Assembly: GCF_042650565.1 (NCBI RefSeq)
Contig: NZ_JBHSBH010000015.1
Location: forward strand, 496,001-560,000
Length of the DNA: 64,000 bases
Origin: Nocardiopsis_B sediminis
GTDB lineage: Bacteria > Actinomycetota > Actinomycetes > Streptosporangiales > Streptosporangiaceae
Direction of reading: 5' to 3'
In this document: piece after piece, positions 8,282-18,800 of the stretch
Layout: each line of letters begins with the position of its first letter
Numbering within the stretch: position 1 is the stretch's first letter
Made by a program: the position numbers and the translations under genes
Notes under the pieces: model-generated
Told to the model about the DNA's origin: nothing
The model's database searches: none
The model's input: only the letters and a program-made list of their open reading frames with translations

Positions 8282-9052
8282 GTGCCGGAGGAGAACCACG
8301 GAACGCAGGAACCTCACGCGGGCGGGACATCCGTCGCCGCGCTCCGGTCCGCCACCACGCAGTCTCCAGGTGCGGGGGATCCCGCGGCCGCTACGGACAA
8401 TGGTGCGCCGAAATTGACGGCCCGTCAGCAGAGCGTGCTGAACTGCATCCACCGTTTCGTGCGGCAGCGGGGGTACCCACCGTCCATCCGGGAAATCGGC
8501 GACGCGGTGGGCCTGTCGAGCCCCTCCAGTGTCGCGCACCAACTGAAGGTGTTGCAACGCAAGGGCTATCTTCACCGCGATCCGAATCGCCCACGAGCGG
8601 TCGAAATTCGCATACCCGGACAGCCCACGGTGCGCTCCTGGGACCACCTCGACGACCAGCCCCGGGCCGACGGCACCCGCGCCACCGACGTCCCCGTCGT
8701 GGGCCGCATCGCAGCGGGCGGCCCGATCCTGGCCGAGGAGGCCATCGAGGACGTCCTGACCCTGCCCAAGCAGCTCGTCGGCGAGGGCCGGCTGTTCATG
8801 CTGAACGTGGTCGGCGACTCCATGATCGACGCCGCCATCACCGACGGTGACCTGGTCGTCGTCCGCCAGCAGCCCGAGGCCAACAACGGCGACATCGTCG
8901 CGGCCCTGCTCGACGACGAGGCCACCGTGAAGGCGTTCAAGCGCGACGGCGACCACGTGTGGCTGCTCCCGCGCAACGACGCCTACGAGCCCATCAACGG
9001 CGACGAAGCCACCATCCTGGGCAAAGTGGTCGCCGTTCTCCGGCGCATCTGA
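8282..9052 (+). CDS. lexA: LexA repressor
   Basis: 256-residue master repressor of the SOS response and self-cleaving serine peptidase. A 43-residue low-complexity N-terminal extension precedes the winged helix-turn-helix (about 44-105; SIREIGDAVGLSSPSSV is the recognition part). The cleavage site is Ala145-Gly146 (GRIAAGGP). The catalytic dyad is Ser180 (VVGDSMIDAAI) and Lys217 (ATVKAFKRDGD). The GTG at 8282 has GAGGAGG upstream; translation could also begin further in, since the first 40 residues are not part of the fold. The gene is followed by a strong intrinsic terminator. It is autoregulated through the SOS box overlapping its -35 element. Confidence 0.96.
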   Translation: MPEENHGTQEPHAGGTSVAALRSATTQSPGAGDPAAATDNGAPKLTARQQSVLNCIHRFVRQRGYPPSIREIGDAVGLSSPSSVAHQLKVLQRKGYLHRDPNRPRAVEIRIPGQPTVRSWDHLDDQPRADGTRATDVPVVGRIAAGGPILAEEAIEDVLTLPKQLVGEGRLFMLNVVGDSMIDAAITDGDLVVVRQQPEANNGDIVAALLDDEATVKAFKRDGDHVWLLPRNDAYEPINGDEATILGKVVAVLRRI

Positions 9053-9097
9053 GGTCTAACGTCCTGCGCGATAACGACTTCACCACGCTTTGGAACG

Positions 9098-9132
9098 GGC
9101 CCGTGATCTTCATTGAAGATCACGGGCCTTTT
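9098..9132 (+). terminator. Intrinsic terminator after lexA
   Basis: A 15-base arm GGCCCGTGATCTTCA (9098-9112) is exactly complementary to TGAAGATCACGGGCC (9114-9128) and is followed by TTTT. This is the cleanest rho-independent terminator in the window. Confidence 0.9.
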
Positions 9133-9238
9133 CCCGTTTCGACGCCGAACGGTTATCGGTGATGACGACGCTCCGCTGAATGGGCTCCGCCTGAAAGTGT
9201 CCGGAGGCCTGGCCCGAATCACCCCCTACGGTAGGACC

Positions 9239-10315
9239 ATGCCCTTCGCCCCCGCCGCTGTGCGCGCCGCCGCCCTGTCCGCCGCCGTGGTCCTGGCCGC
9301 CTCGGCGTGCTCCGGGCAGCGGCAGGAACCCGCCGGGCCTCCGGAGCGCCCGGGCGTCACCCCCGCAGAGCGCGACGTGAGCTTCGACAGCGGCCCCGAC
9401 ACCGTCCACGGGACCTTCGCCCTGCCGCCCGGAGCCCAGGGCCGGGTGCCCGGGGCCCTGATCATCTCCGGCAGCGGACCCACCGACCGCGACGGCGACA
9501 ACCCCGCTCGCCCCGATGCCGGCACCAACGAGAACTTCGCCCGCCTGCTCGCCGACGCCGGCGTGGCCTCGCTGCGCTACGACAAGCTCGGCAGCGGCGA
9601 GACCGGCATGGGCGCGCGCGACGAGGACGACCCGGTGGGCTATGACGTCTTCGAGGCGGAGATGGCCGACGCCTACGCCCACCTCGCCGCGCAGCCGGAG
9701 GTGGACCCCGGCCGGCTGCTGGTGCTGGGCCACAGCGAGGGCGCGCTGTTCGCCCTGCGCGCCCCGGGCGCCGTCCGCGACCACCCCCCGGTGGCGCTGG
9801 TGCTCGCCGCCCCGCCCGGCGGCCGCTACCTCGACACGGTCGACCGCCAGCTGACCGACCAGATCCGGCTCCAGGAGGGCGCGGGCGCGCTGGAGGCGGC
9901 CGATGCCACCCGGGTGCTCTCCAATGCCCGGTCCGCGATCGCGCTGATCCGTGCGGGCGAGCGGCCCGATCAGGACCCCGTCCCCGAGCTGGGCGGCCTG
10001 TTCGACCCCTCCGTCGCCCCGTTCCTGCACCGGATCGACGCGATGGACCCGGTCGACCTGGCCGGAGACCTCCCCCGCGGCGTCGAGACGCTCGTCCTGT
10101 GGGGCACGGCCGACTCCCAGATCGCACGCGACGACGTGGACCGCCTCATGACCGGGCTGCCCGGCGCCGAGCGGGCCGACATCGAGGGCGCCGACCACGT
10201 GTTCCGCGCCTATGACGACGCCCCCGGAGCCGAGGTCCTGGACTCCCAGCGCGCGTTCTCCCCCGAGGTCGGGCCGGCCCTCTCCGCGTTCCTGGACTCC
10301 GCCGTGCGCCCCTAG
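9239..10315 (+). CDS. Alpha/beta hydrolase lipoprotein
   Basis: 358-residue secreted serine hydrolase. The start at 9239 (MPFAPAAVRAAALS) gives a clean lipoprotein signal with lipobox LAASAC and Cys24; the longer frame starting at 9113 overlaps the lexA terminator and is not used. The hydrolase fold shows an oxyanion-region motif (SGSGPTDRDGDN, about residue 80), the nucleophile elbow GHSEG (about residue 165), and a late acid/His region (GADHVFRAYDD). The SGSGPTDRDG and NFARLLADAG patterns resemble the secreted BAAT/dienelactone-like hydrolases, which act on small esters or peptides. The substrate is unknown. It is convergent with the MMPL gene and shares a terminator with it. Confidence 0.82.
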   Translation: MPFAPAAVRAAALSAAVVLAASACSGQRQEPAGPPERPGVTPAERDVSFDSGPDTVHGTFALPPGAQGRVPGALIISGSGPTDRDGDNPARPDAGTNENFARLLADAGVASLRYDKLGSGETGMGARDEDDPVGYDVFEAEMADAYAHLAAQPEVDPGRLLVLGHSEGALFALRAPGAVRDHPPVALVLAAPPGGRYLDTVDRQLTDQIRLQEGAGALEAADATRVLSNARSAIALIRAGERPDQDPVPELGGLFDPSVAPFLHRIDAMDPVDLAGDLPRGVETLVLWGTADSQIARDDVDRLMTGLPGAERADIEGADHVFRAYDDAPGAEVLDSQRAFSPEVGPALSAFLDSAVRP

Positions 10316-10329
10316 CGCTCCCGGTCCCC

Positions 10330-10359
10330 GCGCCGTCCCGCCGCGCGGCGGGACGGCGC
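10330..10359. terminator. Bidirectional terminator
   Basis: A perfect 13-base stem, GCGCCGTCCCGCC (10330-10342) with GGCGGGACGGCGC (10347-10359) and a 4-base loop, sits between the stops of the convergent hydrolase and MMPL genes. Confidence 0.75.
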
Positions 10360-12570
10360 TCAGGCGGGCGTGGGGGTGCGCCCGGCCTCCTCGGCGGTGC
10401 GGGCGTCCTCCTCCGGGCCCGCCGAGGGCTCGACGACGTCGATCCGGCGGTGCAGAGCCGCGAGCGGGCCGGGCAGCCACCAGTTGGCGGTGCCCATGAG
10501 CCGCATGGCCGCCGGGACGAGCACGGCCCGCACCAGGGTGGCGTCGATGACGACGGCCGCCAGCAGGCCGATGCCCACGGTTGCGACCAGCAGCACGTCC
10601 GCGGTGGCCATGGCGCCCATGACCACCACCAGCAGCAGCGCCGCCCGGGTGATGAGGCCGGAGGTGCGCTGCATCCCCGCCGCGACGGCGGCCCGGTTGT
10701 CGCCCCGGCGCAGCCACTCCTCGCGGACCCGCCCCAGCAGGAACACCTCGTAGTCCATCGACAGCCCGAAGGCGATGGCCGCGATGAGGATCACCACAGC
10801 GGGGTCGGTCCCGGGCGGCGGGGTGAAACCCAGGACCCCGGCGAGGTTGCCGTCCTGGACGGCCCACACCACCACGCCGAAGCACGCCGTCAGCGACACC
10901 GCCCCGACCACCAGCGCCTTGAGGGGCAGCAGCACGGAGCCGAACGCGGCGAAGAGCAGGGCCAGGGTCACCGCGGCGACCACGCCGGCCATCACGGGCA
11001 GGTCGGCGCGCAGCGAGGCGAGGGTGTCGACGAGCTCGGCCGTCTGCCCGCCGACCAGGGTGCGGGTGCCGTCGGGCGGGGGCAGGGCGCGCAGCCGCTG
11101 GACGAGGTCGCGCGCCTCCTCGGACTTGGGCGCGGCGTCGGAGTCGACGACGATGGCGGCCTGGTGGCGGTCGCGCCCCAGCACCCCGGCCTCCGACACC
11201 CCCGGGACGTCGCCGACCCGGGCGGCGAAGTCCGCGGCGACGGTGTCCGCGGCCGGCCCGGGCTCCAGGCCGGTGACGACCACGGTCGCCAACGGGCGCT
11301 GCGCCCCGGGGAAGTCCCGGTCCAGGGACTCGGCGACCTGGCGCGCCTCGGCGTGCTCCGGCAGCACCTCCGGCCCCGAGGTGGTGAAGTGCACGTGCAG
11401 GAACGGCGCGCCGAGCAGGGCCAGCACAGCGGCGCTCGCGGTCAGGCAGCGCGCCGGGCGGGCCATGACGGCGCCGGCCAGCCGCGCCCACGGCCCGGTG
11501 GCCGTCGTCGCGGCGGCGCGCCCCCCGCGGCGCCCCACGGAGAAGCGGTCGACCCCTTTGCCGAGGACCGCCAGCAGCGCCGGCAGCACCGTCAGGGCGG
11601 CGGTCATGGCGAGGAAGGTGGCGGCGATGCCGCCGAGCCCGATCGAGCGCAGCGCACCGAGGTCGAAGACGAGCAGCCCGCTGAAGGAGATCCCGATGAT
11701 GAGCCCGGAGACCGCGACGGTGCGGCCCGCTGTACGGAGGGTGGCGGCCAGGGCGGCGGGCCCGGCCCGGCCGGCGCCGAGTTCCTCGCGGAAGCGGCTC
11801 ACCATGAACAGCGCGTAGTCGACCGCGAGGCCGAGCCCGATCATGGTGACCACGTTGAGCGCGAACGTGGACACCTCGGTGAACAGCGCCATCACGCGCA
11901 GCGCCGCGACGGAGCCGGCCACCGCGACCGCGCCGACGGCCAGCGGCAGCGCCGCCGCGGTGACGCTGCCGAACACCCACACCAGGACGGCCAGCAGCAG
12001 CGGGAAGGCGATGAGCTCGGCGCGCACCAGGTCGTGCATCGCCTGCTCCCGGAACTGCGCGCGCAGGGTGGTCTCGCCGCTGATGGCCACGTCCACCCCG
12101 GCCGCCGCCAGCTCCGGGACGTCTGCGGCGGCGGTGACGGCCTCCAGCGACGCCGACTTCTCGTCCTCGGTGGCGCCGCCGAGCCGCACGGGGACCAGGA
12201 CGGCGTCGCGCTCCCGCGACACCAGCGCCTCGGCCGACTGCGGGTCGGCGGCGCTCCACGGGTCCATCGAGGTGCGCACGGCGTCCTCGGGCAGGGCCCG
12301 CAGGCTGGCCCGCACGGCGTCGTCGAAGGCGGGGTCGCCGTACCCGCCGCCGCCCCGGTAGAGCAGGACGACATCGCGCACCGCCGCCAGCTGCTGGGCG
12401 GTGAGGTCGGCCACCTGCGCGGACTCGGTCCCCGACGGGCTCAGGCCGCCGTCGGACAGCTCGCCGGCCACTCCGGCCCCCCACAGCCCGGCGGGCACCG
12501 CCACGGCGAGGGTGAGGGCGATGACGGCCCAGCGGAGGCGGTGGATCAGGGCGCTCCACGCGGTGAACAT
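10360..12570 (-). CDS. MMPL/RND-family transporter
   Basis: 736-residue inner-membrane exporter of the MMPL family, proton-driven pumps that in mycobacteria export large lipids. The ATG at 12570 (MFTAWSALIHRLRW) has AGGAAGG eight bases upstream. Each half has one N-terminal helix, a periplasmic porter domain (about 40-180 and 370-520) and a helical bundle. Signature segments are GLAVDYALFMVSRFREELGAG in the first half and FGLSMDYEVFLLGRVREEW in the second, both carrying the Asp-Tyr pair used for proton coupling. It is transcribed divergently from the polyketide synthase with a 253-base shared promoter region, which suggests that it exports the PKS product. That link is inference from gene order and from mycobacterial pks/mmpL precedents. 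Confidence 0.88.
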   Translation of the reverse strand: MFTAWSALIHRLRWAVIALTLAVAVPAGLWGAGVAGELSDGGLSPSGTESAQVADLTAQQLAAVRDVVLLYRGGGGYGDPAFDDAVRASLRALPEDAVRTSMDPWSAADPQSAEALVSRERDAVLVPVRLGGATEDEKSASLEAVTAAADVPELAAAGVDVAISGETTLRAQFREQAMHDLVRAELIAFPLLLAVLVWVFGSVTAAALPLAVGAVAVAGSVAALRVMALFTEVSTFALNVVTMIGLGLAVDYALFMVSRFREELGAGRAGPAALAATLRTAGRTVAVSGLIIGISFSGLLVFDLGALRSIGLGGIAATFLAMTAALTVLPALLAVLGKGVDRFSVGRRGGRAAATTATGPWARLAGAVMARPARCLTASAAVLALLGAPFLHVHFTTSGPEVLPEHAEARQVAESLDRDFPGAQRPLATVVVTGLEPGPAADTVAADFAARVGDVPGVSEAGVLGRDRHQAAIVVDSDAAPKSEEARDLVQRLRALPPPDGTRTLVGGQTAELVDTLASLRADLPVMAGVVAAVTLALLFAAFGSVLLPLKALVVGAVSLTACFGVVVWAVQDGNLAGVLGFTPPPGTDPAVVILIAAIAFGLSMDYEVFLLGRVREEWLRRGDNRAAVAAGMQRTSGLITRAALLLVVVMGAMATADVLLVATVGIGLLAAVVIDATLVRAVLVPAAMRLMGTANWWLPGPLAALHRRIDVVEPSAGPEEDARTAEEAGRTPTPA

Positions 12571-12789
12571 CAGACGGCCCTTCCTGTACGAGTGGTCTCG
12601 GCACGCGGCGGCACCACGGGGATGCGAACGGGGTCGCGCCCGGCGGCGGACGGCGCCGGGGCCGCCTCCTCCGCGCCCGATCGGTCCGGGGCCGCGGCGC
12701 CACGCCCGGCCGGAGGCGGACATGACCGGTCCGACGGCGCGACCCGCGAAAATGCGCCCCGCACCGCGCAGTCAATGCGTAACCTCATC

Positions 12790-12804
12790 ATCACACAAAG
12801 TGAT
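12790..12804. promoter_or_regulatory. Inverted repeat in the MMPL/PKS divergent promoter
   Basis: ATCAC-ACAAA-GTGAT lies 20-34 bases upstream of the PKS start, in an AT-richer patch. It could be an operator for a local regulator or part of the PKS promoter. The regulator is not identified. Confidence 0.35.
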
Positions 12805-12823
12805 CCTATGGAGTGGGGCTGAC

Positions 12824-15800
12824 ATGGCAGCGGCGGTGAACGGGTTCGGCGACCGGGCGGTGGCGGTGGTCGGGGTGGGGTGCCGGCTGCCCGGCGGCAT
12901 CGCCGACCTGGACGGGCTGTGGTCGGCGCTGGACGAGGGCCGCGACCTCGTGGGGGAGGTGCCGGCCGACCGGTTCGACCCGGAGCGGTTCGTCGACCGG
13001 ACGCGGCCGCGTCCGGGCAAGAGCTACACCGCCGCCGGCGGCTTCCTCGACGACATCGCCTCCTTCGACGCCGACTACTTCGGCATCTCGCCGAAGGAGG
13101 CGGCGCAGATGGACCCGCAGCACCGGCTGCTGCTGGAGCTGACCGCCGAGGCACTCGACGACGCCGGCATCGACCCCGCGCGCCTGGCCGGCACGCCCGC
13201 CGGCGTGTTCGTCGGCATCTCCGACGCCTCCTACGGCGCGCTACAGATGATGTCGCCGACCGCCGTCAACGCCTACACCGCGTCGGGCGCGGCGTCCTCC
13301 ATCGCCGCCAACCGCCTCTCGCACGCCTTCGACCTGCGCGGCCCCAGCGTGGCCATGGACACCGCCTGCTCATCGTCGCTGGTGGCCCTGGAACGCGCCT
13401 GCGAGCAGGTCGCCGCCCACGGCGGGGTGATGCTGGCGGGCGGGGCGAACGTGCTGGTCGGCCCCTACGTCTACATCGCGTTCTCCCAGGCGTCGATGCT
13501 GTCGGCAGCGGGGCGGTGCGCGGCGTTCTCCGCCGGGGCCGACGGCTTCGTCCGGGCCGAGGGCGGCGGCATGGTGGTCCTCAAGCGGCTGGCCGACGCC
13601 GTGGCCGACGGCGACCGGATCCACGGCGTCCTCGCCGGGTGGGGGTCCAACAGCGACGGGCGCACCGCCGGCCTGGCCCTGCCCAGCGCCGCCGCCCAGG
13701 AGGGGCTGCTGCGCGAGGTCTACGCCGCGGCCGGGGCGGACCCCGACGAACTGGTGTACGTGGAGGCGCACGGCACCGGCACCCCGGTGGGCGACCCCGC
13801 GGAGTGCACCGCCATCGGCCGCGCCCTGGCGCAGCGGCGGTCCCGGCCGCTGCCGTTGGGGTCGGTGAAGTCCAACCTGGGCCACCTGGAGCCCGCCTCC
13901 GGGATGGCCGGGCTGTTCAAGGCGCTCCTGGTGCTGCGCCACGGCCGCATCCCCGTCTCCCTGCACGCGGCCCCGCTGAACCCGCGCATCGACTTCGACG
14001 GCCTGAACCTCACGCCGGCCGTCGCCCCCGCCGCCGTCGAGCCGCCCGCCCGGGGGCGGCGGCTGGCGGGGGTGAACTCCTTCGGATTCGGCGGCACGAA
14101 CGCCCACGTCATCGTGGCCGCCCCGCCCGAACCCTCCCCCGCTGCCGCCGCCCCGGCGGCCGCACCCGCCGCCCTCCCGGTGGTGGTGTCCGCGCGCACG
14201 CCCGAGGCCCTGGAGTCGGCCGCCGCGCGCCTCGCCCACCGGCTGGCCGGCGCCGATCCCGCGGAGTTCCGCGACCTCGCGTTCACCTCCTGCGCGCGCC
14301 GCGGAGCCCACCCCCTCCGCCGCGCGGTGCTGGCCGCCGACCCGCAGAACGCCGCCCGGCAGCTGGCACAGCCGCCCCTGGAGCCGATCGCCCCCGCCGC
14401 ATCGGACGGCCGGGTCGCGTTCGTCTACTGCGGCAACGGATCACAGTGGGCCGGGATGGGCGCCGACCTGCTGGCCGGCGACCCGGTGTTCGCGGGGGCG
14501 GTGGCCGAGGCCGACGCCGCCCTCGAACCGCACCTGGGCTGGTCGGTGGTGCAGGAGATGGCGCAGCCGCCGGCGCAGTGGCGCCTGGAACGCACCGAGG
14601 TCGCCCAGCCGCTGCTGTTCGCCGTGCAGGTCGGCGTGACCCGGATGCTCCAGGCCCGCGGCATCACCCCGGCCGCGGTGGCCGGGCACAGCGTGGGCGA
14701 GGCCGCGGCGGCGTGGGCGGCCGGCATGGTCTCGCTGGACCAGGCCGCACGCATCGTGGCCGCCCGCGGCAGCGCCCAGGCCCCCACGGCCGGCAGCGGG
14801 CGGATGGCCGCCGCTGCGATCTCCCCCGATGAGGCCGAGAAGCTGCTGGCGCGCCACCCCGGGGTCGAGATCGCCGGGATCAACAGCGACCACGACGTCA
14901 CCCTCGCCGGCTCCCAGCTCCAGCTGGAGGCGATCGCCGAGGAGCTGGGCCAGCGCGGCGTGTTCTTCCGGTTCCTCGGCCTCGACTACGCCTTCCACAG
15001 CTCGGCGATGGACCCCGTCCGCGGCCCCCTGCTCCGGGCGCTGGAGGGCCTCGCCCCCACACCCGGGCGCATCCCGCTGGCGTCCACCGCCACCGGCGGC
15101 CTCGTCGACGGTGAGCGGCTCGATGCCGAGCACTGGTGGCAGGGCATCCGCCGCCCCGTCCTGTTCGCCCCGGCCATCGCGGCGCTACGCGATTCCGGCA
15201 TCGGGGTCTTCGCCGAGATCGGCCCGCACCCGGTCCTGCGCACCTACCTACGACGCATCCTGGCGGCCGCCCCCGAGCGCCGCTGCATCACCACCGCGAC
15301 CCTGCGCCGCGACACCGGCGGGCGCGCGGCGATGGCCGCCGCGGTCACGTCGCTGATCGGCGCGGGCGCCGACATCGACTGGACGGCGTCCTTCCCCGAG
15401 GCCGGGCGGGTGGCCTCGCTGCCCGCCTACCCTTGGCAGCGCGAACACCACTGGCAGGGGCACCCCGACGACTGGGCGCGCTCGGCGGCGGGGCCTGTCG
15501 TCCACCCGCTGCTCGGGGAGCGCCTGCCCACCGCCACCCCGTCCTGGCAGGGTGCCGTCGAACCGGCCATGGCACCGTGGCTGGCCGAGCACCGGCTGGC
15601 CGGCTCGGTGGTGTTCCCCGCGGCCGGGTACGTGGAGATGGGCCTCGCGGCCGCTCGCGAGGTCGTGGAGGGGCCGGTGGAGACCACCGGCTGGGAGTTC
15701 GTCCGCCCCCTCGTCATCCCCTGGGAGGACGCGGGCGGCGTGCACATCCAGGCGTCGCTCTCGCCCCGCGACGGCGTCCTCGACATCACCGGCACCGACC

Positions 15801-18800
15801 GTCCGAGCGCCCGGCCCCGCCCCCACGCACGGGGCCGCGTCCGTCGCCTCCTCGGCACGGCTCCCGCGCCACTGGACCCGGCCGTGGTGCGGGAGCGCTG
15901 CCCGCGCCACATGGGCCGCGCGCAGTGCTACGACCTGTTCGACCGCGCAGGGCTGGGGTACGGGCCCGCCTTCCGGCAGATCCGCGACCTGTGGGCCGGC
16001 GACGGCGAGGCCCTGGCCGCCTACCGCAGCGACGCCGTCGACGACCGCCTCCATGTGCACCCCGCGCTGCTGGACGGCGCGCTCCAGACCGGTCTGCCCC
16101 TCGTTCCGGGCTTCGTCGCCGGGGAGCAGGCCTACCTTCCGGCCGCGATCGGGTCGGTGAAGGTCTGGCGCGCCCCCGCGGCGACGGGCTGGTTCCACGT
16201 GCGCGACCGCTCCCGCCTGTCCGGCGAGCTGTGCTGGGACGTCACGGTCACCGATGACGAGGGCGGCGTCTGCATCGAGCTGCACGGGGTCCGGATGCGG
16301 CGGCTGGCGGGGCAGGAGAAGGGGCCCGTCGAACTCCGGCACACCGTGCTGCGCGCGGCCCCTCTCCCTGAATCGCCCGCAGGCCCGTCCCCGCTGCCGG
16401 CACCGGAACAGATCGCCGCACGGGCCGCCGGCCGGATCGGACGGGTGCGGGAGGCGGTGCGCAGCCGCGACTACGAGCGGTTCGCGCGGCGGCTGCGCCG
16501 GATCACCGCCCACTACGTGGCCGCGGCGATCGCCGGCACCCTGCCGCACGCCGCCACGCGCTTCACCCTGGAGGACCTGGAGGGCCTCGGCGGCCCCGGC
16601 CACCACACGCGGACGGCCGCGCTGCTGCTCCCGTGGTGCGAGGCCGAGGGCCTGGTGCAGCCCGTGCCCGGAGGTGGGCTGCGGCTGACCACCACCGACT
16701 TCCGCGGCCCCGAACTGGTGCGGGGCATGCTGCACACCCTGCCCGCCTACGGCAACGACGTGACACTGCTCAACTACCTGGCGCGGCGCCTGCCCGCGTT
16801 CCTGCGCGGCGAGGCCGTCCCGCAGGAACTGATCACCGACGACGGCCCGGCCGAACTGCTGCGCTGCTTCTATGCCGCCTCACCGCAGCTGCGCCCGTGC
16901 TACCGGGTGGCGCAGGCGTTCTTGGCGGAGATGGTCGACGAATGGCCGCAGGACCGCCCGCTGCGCGTCCTGGAGGTGGGGGCCGGCACCGCCGGGCTCA
17001 CCCGGGCGCTGCTGCCGCTGCTGCCGGCAGATCGGACCCACTACACCTTCACCGACATCTCGCCCTTCTTCCTCACATGGGCGCAGAAGCGCCTGGCCGA
17101 CACCGATTTCCTCGAGTACCGCACCCTCGACCTGGACGCCGCCCCCGAGGGCCAGGGCTTCCCGGTCGGCGGATACGACCTGGTCGTGGCCGCGAACGCG
17201 CTGCACACCGCGGCGGACCTGGAGGCCGCGCTGCGCCGCGTCTCCGGGCTACTCGCGCCGGGTGGCCGGCTCCTCGCGGTCGAAACCCACAATGCCCGCG
17301 CCGCGGCGTCGGCGTTCGGGACGCTGGACGACTTCTGGGCGCCCACCGACACCGGGCTGCGGCCCGACGGCGCCTTCCTGGGCCGTGAGCAGTGGCCGCC
17401 GCTGCTGCGCCGCAGCGGGTTCGAGCACGTGGTGCAGACCGGCGGCGACCGCGCGCCGCACGCCGACGACTTCTCGGTCCTCCTGGCGGCCACGCCGGCC
17501 GAAGCGGACCGGGCCGCCCCGGCCCTCACCGCCGAGGCCGCGGCCGCCCAGGTCACCGGGGCCGGCGTCCACCACCTCGTCATCGCCGAGACCTCACGGG
17601 AGGTGCCGCTGGCCGACGCCACGGCCGCAGCGGCCGGCGGGGCCTCCGCCCGCGCCGCCATAGCCCCGCACGACGCAGCGGCCTGGGCGGGCCTGCTCGC
17701 CGGGCTGCCGTCCGGCGAGGACGACCACGTGGCGATCACGCTCATCCTCGCCGAACCGGAGGAGGAGCACCCCGACCCCGTGGGGCTCACCACCCGGCGG
17801 GCCGCGCTGCTGCGCGGCCTCGCCGCGGCCTGCCCCGGCCGCGGCGACGGCGGCCCCTCGCGGTCGCTGACGCTGGTCACCCGGCCCACCGGGATCCTGC
17901 CCGCACCGGAGAAACCCGAAGCGCCCGCCGACGCCGCCGTGTGGGGGCTGGCCCGGACCCTGGCCAACGAGCGCCCCGACCTGCCCATCACCCGCATCAG
18001 CCTGGAACGCGGCCCCGCCATCGCGGCCGACGCCGAGCGGATCGCCGCCGAGCTGCGCGCCCACTCCCCCGAGGACGAAATCGTCCTCACCCCGGGCGGC
18101 CGGTTCGTCCCGCGCGAGGTCCCCCACACCCCCACGGTCACCGCCGCCGACGTCGCCGCCTTCACCCTGCGGCCGGAGTCTCCGGGGCTCAACTACCGGC
18201 TGCGCTGGGCCGAGACCGACACACCGGAACCGGGACCCGGCACGGTCTCCATCGCCGTCCGGGCGGCGGCGCTGAACTACCGCGACGTCATGCAGGTCAC
18301 GGGGCTGCTCCCGGCCGAAGCCATCGAGGGATCGCTCAGCGAGAACGGCCTGGGGCTGGAGTGCTCCGGCGTCATCGACGCCGTCGGCCCCGGCGTGACC
18401 GACCTGCGGGTCGGCGACCGGGTCTTCGCCCTGGCGCCCGCCTGCCTGGCCTCCCACGCGGTCACCGGCGCCCAGGCGGTCGGCCTCATCCCCGACTCCA
18501 TGGGCTTCGCCGAAGCCGCCACCCTCCCCGTGGTCTTCGCCACCGTGCAGTACGCCCTAGGGCATCTGGCCCGCCTGGGCGCCGGCGAGACCGTGCTCGT
18601 GCACGGCGGCGCCGGCGGCGTCGGGCTGGCCGCGCTCCAGTACGCGCGGTCGTGCGGGGCGCGGGTGATCGCCACCGCCGGCAGCGAGGTCAAGCGCGAC
18701 CTGCTGCGCACGCTGGGCGTGCACGACGTCCTGGACTCCCGCAGCCTGGACTTCGCCCCGCAGGTCATGGAGGCCACCGGCGGGCGCGGGGTGGACGTCG

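Noticed and set aside
3490..8850. Very long plus-strand open frame opposite nrdJ, nrdR and the LysM gene
   Set aside because: Mirror frame of GC-rich minus-strand genes with recognised families; its translation is low-complexity and it crosses the NrdR and SOS sites.
9110..12775. Long minus-strand frame through the hydrolase and MMPL genes
   Set aside because: Runs through the lexA terminator and opposite a real lipoprotein gene; the MMPL protein is in another frame.
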